From assembly GCA_011317545.1 (NCBI GenBank), contig WUJK01000004.1, positions 248,001 through 312,000 on the forward strand: DNA of 64,000 nucleotides. Reading direction: 5' to 3'. Of this stretch, positions 33,109 through 43,439 are shown piece after piece (the first letter of the stretch is position 1; each line of letters opens with the position of its first letter). The stretch is from Coniella vitis (Eukaryota; Ascomycota; Sordariomycetes; Diaporthales; Schizoparmaceae). Made by a program: the position numbers and the translations under genes. Under the pieces are notes generated by a model. The model was not told the origin of the DNA and did not search any database. It worked only from the letters and a program-made list of their open reading frames with translations.

Positions 33109-35135
33109 CTATTCGGAATCCCAAGTCCCCCAGTCTTCATCCATGTTCGTCATCTCTCTCGCCAAATCTCTAGCGGTAATTCGAGCGTCCGCGGGCTTCA
33201 ACATCCTGCTAATAATTCGGCCGAGTTCTGCTGCGCGGATCCCCTGATTTCCTGGTCCGTCCAGCCCTGCCCGCGCCTCAAGCTGGCTTCTTTTCTCCTC
33301 AACGAGGTCAAACCAAGCATCGCGTATCGGTAGTCCTTCTCCGTGGCGCACTACAGCGTGCATATCCCACTCGCGACTCCACTCGGGCAGACTCAGCTCT
33401 CCCAGGGCATACAGCATTACAATGCCCAAAGAAAACACATCCGAAGTTTTGTGTCGTCCATACTCTTTATAGTCGTGGTACCACGGTGTTCCGCCCCCCC
33501 GGTTCCTGGTGCCATTGCTAACAAAGTCTCCAAGACCAAAATCAATCAGGGTGACGCCATCCACTTTGCTATACAGAATGTTCAGTGCTTTGATGTCCCC
33601 GTGGATGATGCCCTTTTCTCCCAGATAGCTGAGAGCGTCGGCCATGTCCGCGCAGATTCTCCACGCGTCAGCGAGAGTGCCTTTGAAAAAGCCAGCACGG
33701 GGCGTGCGTCGGGCATGACACCACTCGGGGCCGCCCAGGTCTTGCGCCTCCTTGAGCTCTACAGCGAGGAGCAACAGGCGCGCGTCGAACGCATGCAGGC
33801 TCGCGATGCATGGCTGCGAGCACTCGTTAGCACAAAACAACCTACACACGTTCTTGCGGTGGCAGGAAAGAGACTTACATGCTGCAGACCACAGTGCACC
33901 TTGACCTCCCTCTTCCACCTTCTGATGGCTTGTTGCGTGGTTTTTATGCTGTCGGTCGATGTATGCATCTTGACGATCACGAGCTGGGACTTTGTCGCTG
34001 TTTCCCACACCGCCTTGAAGATAACCATGTCCTTTCTAGTGATCAACCAGCTATTAAGCCGCGTGATGGAATACTCGGTGGCGTCCGTTGCTTTGTCGAC
34101 TAAATGCAGTGTATGTTGGGGCGGGATACCGGAGCTGGCGAGAATCTGAACTTCATCCGCAGATGCTTGCCGGACCAAGGTTTTGCCAGTCTCTGATAGG
34201 TCTATGTCGGCGTGCCTGCCATCTCTCGTCGAATCCTCTCTCCCCCAAAGCCGCTCGCCTAGGCCCCGGCGCACCTTGGATGGCGACCCGTCACTATCCT
34301 CGGCGCCTGCGGTCCTCTTTTTCGTTTCAATCTCAAGCAAGAGAGCATAGCGGCGTGATCGGATGTGGAGCCCAACACAGGTATGCCCGTCCTGCAGCGT
34401 CCAATAGCCCGGGTCAAGGGAGACAGAACCCCTGGGCTGGACCTCGAGCTCAAGAGGCACGTCCAGCTTGTGGGTGAGCTGGAGACGCGCGATGGAGTTG
34501 TTACAGAGGAACACCTGGTCTCGCCACGGGATAAACACCAGAGTGACATGCATCCCGTAGACCTCTAACGTACAGTCGGTCTGGGCATAGCCATGTTCCT
34601 TGCCCAACACTTTGAATACCTGGATTGACGGTTCGGCAGGCAAGTGCGTTGGTTGACCAAGAGGCATAGCGTCCATATCGAGCTGTTCGAAGACAACTCT
34701 AAGTTTGGGCATTACCTCTGTCGGGCCCGGCTCAGACACCGAAGAGACTCTCAGACTCTGGCTGCTCTCATATTCCGTACAGTCGTCGTTCTGCTCCTCC
34801 TCCTCCTCCTCCTCCTCCTCCTCCTGCTGCAGTGTAATTTCTTGGTGGGCTGTGTGAAACTCCTGCAGCTCCGACTCCAACAACTCCGAACCCAGCGACA
34901 CCGGGCCCAGTGTCGGGGGAAGCGATTTGCTGCTAGACGCATTCTCGTATGAGCGCATGATCGCGTCAATATCGAGGACGCCTTGGCGCAGAAGCACCGT
35001 GGCGCGCCGTTCCACCTCTAGCCTGTTGATGGTCCCTGGACCCAGCCTCTTAAAGCAATACCTCACGACTGCCTTATGGCGGCGGTCGACTTCCTCTTGG
35101 AACTGATCCGCCGTGAGGTTGTCACGCTCTACCAT
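33109..35135 (-). CDS. Protein kinase with large N-terminal extension
   Basis: There are two exons, 35135-33879 and 33813-33109 (653 residues). The 65-nt intron has a GTAAGT donor, a perfect TGCTAAC branch site and a GCAG acceptor, and joins HCGLQH to PCIASLHAFD inside the kinase. Residues 1-340 hold helical segments, an uninterrupted Glu run coded by GAG repeats (near 34795-34825), and a beta-rich region (LEVYGMHVTLVFIPWRDQV) that I cannot name. The kinase domain, about 360-650, has the ATP-binding Lys in LVIVKMH. The catalytic loop is HGDIKALN (Asp492), DFG is at 510, and GGTPWYHDYKEY lies at the activation-segment end. HGD replaces HRD, so activation-loop phosphorylation may not be needed. 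The glycine loop is weak. Activity is likely; the substrate is unknown. Confidence 0.85.
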
Positions 35136-36799
35136 TTTTGGCTCGTACTCTGTCCAAGAGATAAAAGAGAGAGGAACAATATGTCGACTATCACAACCAA
35201 GGTAAATGCTACGAGGAATTACTGCAAATATTGAGGTGCCATGGCTGCAATCATAACTCTATGGCCTCTTCTTCTATCTAATAATCAGGCTCGAGCAAGG
35301 AACGTCCGCCCTGCCCCCTTCTCTCAGCCAACTGTTGTCTGATGGGGCCCAACGTGCATTGCTGGGAGAACTAGGCAGCTAGGTTGCAGCGGGCTCCACG
35401 GACGTGGCACTTGCATTATGCACTGGCGAGGGTTTCTGACCGAGGTTATGCTGTAGGGAAACCTGCTACGCGCCCGCGTTACTTCAGCTCTTGGTTCAAC
35501 CCCCCCCCCAAAAAAAAGAGAAAAGAAAGAAAAGAAAAAGAAGAAGGACAAAATAAACCTTTTTTTCCTCTTGGGTATTAGCATACAACTTCCAATTTAC
35601 TCTTGGACAGTGCTCTCTTTTGATGACTTTGGTCGAGTTGTAAATTACGACATGAATCTGCCGACTTGTTTTTACATAGTAATAAGGCTGTGAGGCCCTC
35701 GTACCATAGTACATAGGACATAGTAAAGGCGCTTTCACCACACGGTCATATGCTACCGCGAGATAAGAGGCGTGAGTAGGGGGTAGGCAGGGGGTTGAAA
35801 CGCGCACGACCAACGCGATACGTCGCAGTCCAAGTTTGTTGGCGGCGCTTACCGCGCATACTTTTTGAAATACACGAGCAAAGTATACTTCCAATGGAAC
35901 ATAACTGAAGTTGCCAAACTCTACAAAACTCGTTTGTCTTCAGTTGAAATTTTGGCTGGTGTTCGGTGTGTTAATCGCAAGATATCCGGTTCACCATTAT
36001 CAACGATAGAACTCAGAAAATATAGCAAGATGGATCATGTAGAAACAAAATAATAATCTTTCTTTCCGTGCTCTTCTGATAACTAAATGGCCTATTGCTC
36101 GCTAATAAGCTGTCCTGCAGCTCTCTCAGCGGGGTACGTGCGTACAGGGTACTCGTCGAATGGCGACGTGAACGATACAGGGTCCTTTTTTGGTGTGTTC
36201 TGCCCCAGTAACCTGTGGTCAGATTCACGCTGGTTCACATAGTAACAGGACGACGAGTCCGGTGTATTTCGCGTGCCTCGCTGCAGCCCTGTTTTTCATT
36301 GTTTTGATCTGCGTTCTTGTTCCGTGATAAGCAGAATGAAAAAGTCGGTGAGGCAGACTGAAGAAAGTGATTGGAATGAGTATTGATCGCGTCGATTGAC
36401 CGCATTCATGGTTGGATAGCTGGGTAGGTGGGTGGTAGGAAAGTGTTCGCAAAAGCAACAGACCATGCAGCTGCGCAGCTGCCCGACACAGAAGGGCGTA
36501 AGCGCTGACGAATTATCAATTCACCTTTTAACCATAATAGTCAAATAGCTGCTAGAGCCCGAGGAAAAATAATTTTACGAGGTCGAGTCTGTCTTTTGGG
36601 TATAAATTTGCTGTAATTCAGGACCTAGGGTAGCGATTGGCGGACCAAATCCCTGATGAAATATATGAGATTGCAGTGTAAGCAGCACGATTAGAATGTT
36701 AGACGGTGCCACTTTCATCATAAACTATGAGGAAATAATAATCGGGCATGCAGTTAGTATATATAAGTTGCATAACTGCACTAATCCAACAACAGAAAA
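35136..36799. other. Gene-free stretch, AT-rich
   Basis: About 1.7 kb without a convincing gene. It has a C/A-rich low-complexity patch at 35499-35550, three copies of ACATAGTA (35674-35681, 35718-35725, 36237-36244), and a 16-bp perfect palindrome GCAGCTGCGCAGCTGC at 36467-36482. Confidence 0.5.
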
Positions 36800-36881
36800 G
36801 GCGCGATGGCAGAGTGGTCTAATGCGATAGACTCGAAATCTATTCTCTTCGGAGGCTCAGGTTCAAATCCTGATCGCGTCG
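36800..36881 (+). tRNA. tRNA-Ser (anticodon CGA)
   Basis: This is an 82-nt gene without CCA and without an intron. Acceptor arms GGCGCGA and TCGCGTC pair across, with one G-U and discriminator G. The anticodon stem is ATAGA/TCTAT with loop CTCGAAA, giving anticodon CGA at 36834-36836. A long variable arm (CTCTTCGGAG) marks it as a class II serine tRNA. The T arm has GGTTCAAATCC. A run of T (36892-36900) lies 11 bases downstream as a Pol III terminator. Confidence 0.95.
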
Positions 36882-37388
36882 TCAATTCAATTGTTTTTTT
36901 CCATTTTGTGTTTTTTTCTCCAACAAGTTCCACATGTTTAGTCAGATACAATCTCACATACGGTTTGATGATCTTGTCTTTTTTCTGGTTTCACAGATTA
37001 TATGGCGTGGAAACATATAATACTCGTAGGTATTAGGTTAGTATTCTTCCGCTGCACGTATTTACATACTTTCAAAATCGATACTGCCTGTTCCTTACAG
37101 GTGGGTCGGACGATACTCACCCGGAGAATGTTCAATTTGCGTTAATAAGCTAGCGTGAATGATAGCAAGGATTGGTTCCCCGTCGCTCACGGCGTGGTGG
37201 AACTCCTGAAGACAGAGGGCAAAACAAGATCGGCTTCCCACAAGCGACTGGCGGCCACACTATAGCATGCGGGTTTCTAATGCGGTGACACTGATATAGC
37301 GGCCTCTTTCTCTGGCAATCTGTTGCCTCTCACTTTAACCCAAGGTATGCGAGATAGAGAAGCCATGAGTCCGAAGTGACGTGCAGTG
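36882..37388. other. Gene-free stretch
   Basis: Between the tRNA and the methyltransferase relic. It has T-rich tracts near the tRNA terminator; nothing else is recognised. Confidence 0.5.
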
Positions 37389-37886
37389 TCACAATTTCTG
37401 TATTCGAAACCAGCCATCGCAGTACTCTATTCTGAGTGTGGTTTCTGGGCCATACATACAAGCCTGGGGAGACACTAAGTAGATCCTGCTATACCTTGAA
37501 TGTAACTCCTCCACTGTTAAAAGATGCTGCTCATGAAAAGCTCTGGCCAGCTCGGGAGGGCCGCCATAGAAGTCAATCTTCGCGTCTAGAAAACCATCTT
37601 TGGAAAACAGACGAGCGAGATGTAAGGTCCAATCATGACGGCCGTCTGCCATGCCATATTCTTGTTGTTGCTCCAGAGCTGGAGTTTAAAGGTCTGTATC
37701 GACCTTGTTGATAGTCGTGTTGACGATGTCGACCTCGTCCCACTGAATATACCCTCCCGACTTCAGCAACTTGCATAGGTTTCTAATAATGGGCCGAGGA
37801 TCCTTAGACTCCACGACAAGAACCAGTAGTCTGGTGTGGACGTCGTCATATCTCCCTGAGAGTTCTTCTGGGACACTGTCAAACAT
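37389..37886 (-). pseudogene. Relic of a SAM-dependent methyltransferase
   Basis: The minus strand keeps the C-terminal part of a fungal class I methyltransferase. It has YDDVHTRLLVLVVESKDPRP and LKSGGYIQWDEVD (family: LKPGGYIQWDD), then ADGRHDWTLHLARLF and EQHLLTVEEL. The frame is continuous across the whole piece, but a TAA stop (37688-37686) sits where the family continues into TPALE. A TAG lies just before the first Met, and the N-terminal SAM-binding half is missing. It is therefore a truncated copy with a nonsense mutation. Readthrough or an unusual intron cannot be excluded, but the lost N-terminus makes function unlikely. Confidence 0.7.
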
Positions 37887-39239
37887 ATTCTATTGCTTCA
37901 TCGTAACTTTCTTTGGGAGCCATTTTTGGTGTGGGGATTGATCCAGACTATAGTCCAGGCTATCTAGCTGCGCATCTGGGAGCTCTCGTGATACATCGAT
38001 CAGCCATAGGCCGGTTCCCGGCGCGGTGAGAGCATTGCTCTCTTCTCATCTGCTTGCAACTTCACCTTGAATCATCGCTACGCTCCTTCTTTCAAACATC
38101 CTTCCCAATAGCGATTACCACGTCCTCTCGTACGTTGCGCGTGATCAATACGCATTTTGCAACATGTTACTCCCCAAACGGGTAGTGCAGAGTATCCACT
38201 GCACTTTCCAGCCGCTGACTGTGTCTAAAGGAAGGTACCATTGCACTGTATGGAGGGCATCGTAGCTCCCTAGCAGGTATTGATCGTGGCTGCCACTATA
38301 GCAATGTTGTTGGTGGCTGCCTGTTCCGTCTGCCTCAAGCCCTGGCTATCTTGACACCATTGAGTCACGGCGCTTTTTGTAGTCTGGACAACAAAAAACA
38401 ACAACAAAAACAACAGCACAACCACTGCCAGGATACGATGCAACCCCACACGTGGTTTCACCACACGGTCACCACTCAAAAGCGTGGCGTCTCCTCGCTC
38501 CATTCACAATCAGTCAGCCTACCCTGTTTCCACAGACTACTTGTCGCTTGAAAGACTCTGACAGTTCAATCCTCGCAGATTACCCAATTCGGACAGCCGT
38601 CAAAGCAAAACCACGTTCTCGACGGTCGCCACAGTTGTCAGAACGCACTCTACACCACCCCAAATCCCAACTCCGCAGCCAGATGGCTCTATGCGATCCA
38701 TCTAATGGCGCAGGACCGTCACTGGGCACAAACTCAGCATCAGACATATCCCCTCTCCCAAGGGAAGCATAAAATGCTCTCAAACACCATTTGGAAAATC
38801 GTATCTACCTCATCTGGTATCCGAGTCAGTCCCAAACTGTTGCGACAGGCATACGCGGCGTGCTATATCTGCCTGTCGAGCAACTAGCTCTGATGAAGTA
38901 AACAAACAAACAGTACGGGAATGGCGTGTTAGAGTTAGATAGTTATCCGTACACACACGTACAGAATCACTCGAGCTACCCACTTTACCCACGACGAACG
39001 TACGTTCTGACTAGCCATCCAACACAAACGCATTTCGGACCAAGCGTTCCAGGCTTTGGCGATCCACGTCTGACTTGCAAGCACCGACATTCTGCCTCAG
39101 ACCGCACCATGCGTCCAGTATGGTACCCTGAAAACCAACGGACGAAGAAAAGGAAGCCTACTACCATGGGTTTGCCCACAGCCCCGGGCTTATTGCCCGT
39201 TCCAGCAGTTTCCGCTGGGTCAAGCCTCGAAAAGGGACG
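37887..39239. other. Gene-free stretch
   Basis: About 1.3 kb between two relics, with only short unrelated ORFs. The last part may contain the eroded N-terminus of the trypsin-fold relic (from about 39115), but I cannot support it well. Confidence 0.4.
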
Positions 39240-40543
39240 TTGCCGCAACGGGGCCCGCAAAGAAAGATGTACGCGGCTATCCGCGACCACGAAGACGTGG
39301 CGAGAAGGTGGACTAGAGAACTGAGCAGCAAACTGGCATCGATCCTTACCAGCATTAGCTGGAACTTCTTAGTGCCGATCAAGATCGGCCTAAAAGAGAA
39401 TTGGGGACGACGGAGACCAGACGACTTCCCTGTCGTCCTACTTGTGGGTGTATCGTCACAGGGACTAGATTGGGAGACAGGTGTGGCGCTGGCCCTGCAG
39501 TGCCGCCAAATTCTTGAGGCCGCACATATCCAGAATGTACACGTCGAGTTAGCAGAATTAACACGAGGCCCGCAGGTCCTTTCACATACACTCGAAAGTA
39601 TTGTGACGCCGTCCTCCTGGCGGGGGGCGGGGGCGATCGTACCTGAGTAACAAGGCGGTGATTCCATTACTCTCGTCGCTTGGGCTGCCCATTGCGTATA
39701 ACGCCCAGACAAATACTCAGGGGTCCCTCGGCGCATACCTTACGTTAGACGGCGGCCACAGCAGCACTACAGCCACAAACGAAGTCTACGGCCTAAACCT
39801 GCTGGCACGTTGTGTCTGCAAACCGTGGAAATGGCGAGTTTGTCAAAGAGGCGGCGAATGTACCACCAAGGTCTCTGCAAGAGCATGTTCAAGCAACAGA
39901 TGTGACTATTGATAGATGTATCAGCCGGCTAGAGATGATTCAGGAAGAGTTTGATTCGATGGCCAAGATGATCAAAGACCGGAAGTGGAAGTGGGAGAAC
40001 ATGTAATCCCTCGATACGAGTCGAGAGTGGCCGCAGCACTTGCGGCCGAGGCTACAAGATGAGTCGACACTACGGGAGCTTGCGCCGGCGAGGACCCATA
40101 ACCAAAGACTGTTGGACGAGTGTGTGGAGCTGAGTGGAAGGGACTCCAGGCGCATCGGAGACCTGGCCTTCCTTCCGCCCCTCGATATGTCCCAGAACAT
40201 ACTGGGCCACCTCACAGACTGGGCTCTACTACGAATCGACTTGGCCAAGTTCCCCACCAGCAGGCCGAAGAATGAAGTCTTCATCGAGCCCAGCATGCGG
40301 GGCCACTTTTATGGAGCATGGAACGGCGACATGCTCCAGCTCAGGCTTGTTGACCACGACCCAGCCATGGCGCGAGGATCGTACAAGGTCGCGAAGCGAG
40401 GCCCGGCGACGCAGCTCACCATCGGCACCACAAACGCCGTCGAGGCGGTCGTACGAGTTCCAGGTGGTGATGCAGAGTCCCTGGCCTGGGAGATGATCAT
40501 GTGTCAAGGATATAAAGCAGTCAGGTGTACTACACATAAGTAG
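39240..40543 (+). pseudogene. Degraded trypsin-fold-like protein
   Basis: Homologous-looking pieces occur in order but in different frames. First comes FPVVLLVGVSSQGLDWETGV..LQCRQIL (39240-39650, ended by TAG). Next is LLSSLGLPIAYNAQTNTQG (39658 on). A one-base insertion near 39798 then shifts YGL into TCWHVVSAN, a trypsin-like His motif. Later, DWALLRID (about 40218-40241) resembles the Asp segment and VAKRGPATQLTIGT the beta-barrel after it. The Ser segment (GDSG) is absent; the frame ends GYKAVRCTTHK. These features suggest a large uncharacterised fungal family with a trypsin-like fold, here broken by stops and frameshifts. A multi-intron gene is possible but less likely. Confidence 0.5.
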
Positions 40544-40814
40544 TACTGCTTTTGGCCCCGTAGTGAAGTGGTAATAGCTTTCTACTTTTTACAATATACA
40601 ACGACACTGGTTCCAATGTTCCTATGCGCATCGTCCTTACTTGTTAGGTATATATTAGAAGCGAGGAGGGAAAAATATCACAACGCGAGCTTAAGTTTTG
40701 GATTTACAGACTGGTTTGAACAACCCTGGTGCACCTCTTGACTACTGATCAATCTGTCAAACAACATGCATTTCAACTTTTACATATACCTTTTTCCCTG
40801 GACAGCCTGTAGGT

Positions 40815-42797
40815 CTATATCCCAAGAATTAACTCATTGTCGTGAACTGACCATTCTTCGAACTTTTCAAGTACGCATACACGGCTATCTAGTACATTCG
40901 ACGTTTGTACCTGATTTGCGTCCCAGATACTCGGTAGCTCCAGCGTCTTCCAAGATATACCGTCCCTCGCTGTCACTAGTGTTCGAATCAGCTCTCGCCT
41001 TGATGAGGTGTGTAGCAATTCATGCACCTCTGCCGGTGCATGAGGCAGCTGAAAAGACAACGTCGACGGTAATTTGAATTGCCTTCCCGTGGCCACACGC
41101 TGACTCCCATCGCATTGTGGCCAAATCTGTTCAATTCCGAACTCGGGAGTGAAGTTGAGAATAACGAAGTATAAATCTCGACAGTCGTTGTTCTGAATAC
41201 AGTAAGTGAAACGTTGGTCTTGCTGGTAGCAATCCCTCTTTGTACCCCCAGTGACCGGTAGGAGTGATACTTGGAAAGACAAAGAATGTTCTGAAGTAGT
41301 GTTGAGCAGTGTTCCGAACCGAGACAAATGTACCAAGGAGCTTGCAGCCTCTGTTGCAAGGCGTTCGATATCATCCGAGTAACGAATCCTGAGTGGTCGT
41401 ACAGCATCATTGTAGCCGATCAGCGCCTCCGTCCCCCAGATTTGAATATCCCTTTGGTTTTGAGTTTTGATCCTGAAGACCATATCACTGCACGGCCCTT
41501 CCGTTGAAGTTTCGGAGCTGCGAGTAACCTCAACAGGGTTTGCGATATGGCTCTTCAGTGCATTGCGCAGGTGTTCATCAAAGGCTTCCGCTAGCTTCAA
41601 ATCCTGTTCCAAAACAATCCGGAGGACTGATCCGTTGGCAAGGCACCATTTTGAGGCAACGACTGTGTTGTTGTGTCGGCGGAGGACGCTTCTGGCTCTG
41701 TTGGATATTCGGGCACTGGACGTGAATTCTGTGACGGTAGTGACCCTGATCTTCAGGTTTCCTTGAGAAGGAAAGGGCACGAATTCTGCATCGATTCCCA
41801 CACCATGAGCTTTGCCAGCCGGCAACTCAAGCCTTCCGTCAGTCGTGATGGAAGCCTTGAATGGAGTCACGAAGAAGGGCACCTCATTTCCAAAGTAAAG
41901 AAACTTATCAAGCCCATGAAGTTGAGGCGTCTGTGGTTTAAGCACCTGCTGTAAGTGCTCCAATGCCATACGGTAGGTCGCACGGTACTTGTTGTGTTCC
42001 AAGTACCTCATGAGGTGATATGTGAAGTATCCGTGCATCTTCTTGTTGTGCTTTCGTTCTGCTGCCAATTGGTCGACTCCACAAGCAGTCAACAAGGTGA
42101 AATTTTCAGGATTGAGTGACCAAAGTGTCTGAAGGTAGCCAGCCCGGAATTGCGGTTGCTCGCCGATGGCGACTTTGTCCGAGTCCAGGTTCTTCACTAA
42201 GCGTGATTCCCAATCCGCCGGTGAGCGGTACCCGGTGTTGTTGGGCCCATTGTGTGAGCGCCAGGACCCTCCAGAATAACAGCTGTCGAGCGAGACGACC
42301 ACAATCAATCCCTTTTGATTCAGGATCCTCAGCCATTCATTCAGCTCCCAGCCACGTACAGCACGGCCACCACGGCAAAAGTCAACCGTCAGCAAGGAAG
42401 GATCCGTCTCTCGAGACAGAGGCGAGTCGAGTATCCTGGGAATCCGGCCGCCGTGGCCGGAAAAATGAAAATAGAAGAAGTCTCCAGCGCTAGCAGTCTG
42501 GAACAGAACTTCGAATTCCCGACGGATGTTGGCGAACGTCGGGAGCCGGCTGTTGGGTTGGACTGGTCGCACCCGGCTACTACCGTCGATCGCGCAATCC
42601 AACGGCGGTGATGAGAGCACCTGTATCTCGTCGGAAGTCATTTCGTAGTGCGATAGAAGAGCCTTCCTAATCGCAGCGACATCGTTGAGGCAGCCTTTCA
42701 AATCTGGGAGAAGGACTGGGCTACCATCATCAAATGTCCTGACTCCATTACTTTTCTGGTACGAGTTGATTCCGACCAGCAACGCATATCGCTTCAT
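40815..42797 (-). CDS. Caspase-like cysteine peptidase (C14, metacaspase-like)
   Basis: This is an intronless gene of 660 residues. The caspase fold starts at the first residue: MKRYALLVGINSYQ, then LKGCLNDVAAIRKALLSHY. The catalytic His115 is in FHFSGHGGR and Cys173 in VVSLDSCYSGG, so the dyad is intact. There is no N-terminal pro-domain of the type I metacaspase kind. Beyond about residue 320 comes a ~340-residue C-terminal region, largely beta-like (LELPAGKAHGVGIDAEFVPF..). It resembles the sensor or regulatory half of orthocaspase-like proteins, but I cannot name it. It is divergent from the TPR-CHAT gene across a 642-bp spacer, and the gasdermin-like gene lies beyond that. In context I infer a role in regulated cell death; substrates are unknown. 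Metacaspases cut after Arg/Lys and many need Ca2+, but neither property can be assumed here. Confidence 0.9.
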   Translation of the reverse strand: MKRYALLVGINSYQKSNGVRTFDDGSPVLLPDLKGCLNDVAAIRKALLSHYEMTSDEIQVLSSPPLDCAIDGSSRVRPVQPNSRLPTFANIRREFEVLFQTASAGDFFYFHFSGHGGRIPRILDSPLSRETDPSLLTVDFCRGGRAVRGWELNEWLRILNQKGLIVVVSLDSCYSGGSWRSHNGPNNTGYRSPADWESRLVKNLDSDKVAIGEQPQFRAGYLQTLWSLNPENFTLLTACGVDQLAAERKHNKKMHGYFTYHLMRYLEHNKYRATYRMALEHLQQVLKPQTPQLHGLDKFLYFGNEVPFFVTPFKASITTDGRLELPAGKAHGVGIDAEFVPFPSQGNLKIRVTTVTEFTSSARISNRARSVLRRHNNTVVASKWCLANGSVLRIVLEQDLKLAEAFDEHLRNALKSHIANPVEVTRSSETSTEGPCSDMVFRIKTQNQRDIQIWGTEALIGYNDAVRPLRIRYSDDIERLATEAASSLVHLSRFGTLLNTTSEHSLSFQVSLLPVTGGTKRDCYQQDQRFTYCIQNNDCRDLYFVILNFTPEFGIEQIWPQCDGSQRVATGRQFKLPSTLSFQLPHAPAEVHELLHTSSRRELIRTLVTARDGISWKTLELPSIWDANQVQTSNVLDSRVCVLEKFEEWSVHDNELILGI

Positions 42798-43439
42798 GCT
42801 TGTTCAAGTTCGGTGGGAGATTATGGGAAGATGGAGCTCGTAGTTTATGTTTGAAGAATCAAAGGATGGAATCTGGCTGAGTGTCGTATAAGTCAACAAT
42901 AATTCCTCTTGACTAGCTGGACATGATGGGCGCCCTCTTGCCTTAAGACCCGCCTGTGGAAAAATACTTTCTGTAGGAGCACAGATGTCTCAGCTAGTTC
43001 TGGGCTGCTTGTCTAGATGTGCAGTGAGCTGTCTTTTCTGCACATCATACGTGTCACCAAACCCTGCAATGCGACGATAGGACGAGAACAGCGCTCGCAC
43101 GATGCGATGCATTTTCCAATGCGATGCAGTGCAATGCAATGCAACAGACGGACTACCCTTACTCCGCCTAGAACAGACGGTTGGATAGCTCGGTAGTTGT
43201 CCAAATGGTACCTGGAGGGACAACAGAATCAGTTGCATACATAACTCTGTTGTGGTAGACACCGAGATGCTCGTGAGAAATTCTGGTGCGATCGGTATAG
43301 ATACAAACCGCTGTATGGGTGCTCGCAAGCCCTCATCATCGCGCAGGAACCCATTTTTGTCTTTGGGATCTGCTTTATCTATTTTGAAAGTCAAACCTAA
43401 GCCAAGTTCTGTTGTGCAAAGTACCCTACTCAATCGACC
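42798..43439. promoter_or_regulatory. Divergent promoter between the two protease genes
   Basis: This 642-bp spacer separates the start codons of the caspase-like and TPR-CHAT genes. It carries five copies of TGC(A/G)ATGC between 43065 and 43142 (at 43065, 43103, 43120, 43130 and 43135), roughly midway between the two starts. These could bind a shared regulator. No clear TATA box was seen on either side. Confidence 0.55.
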
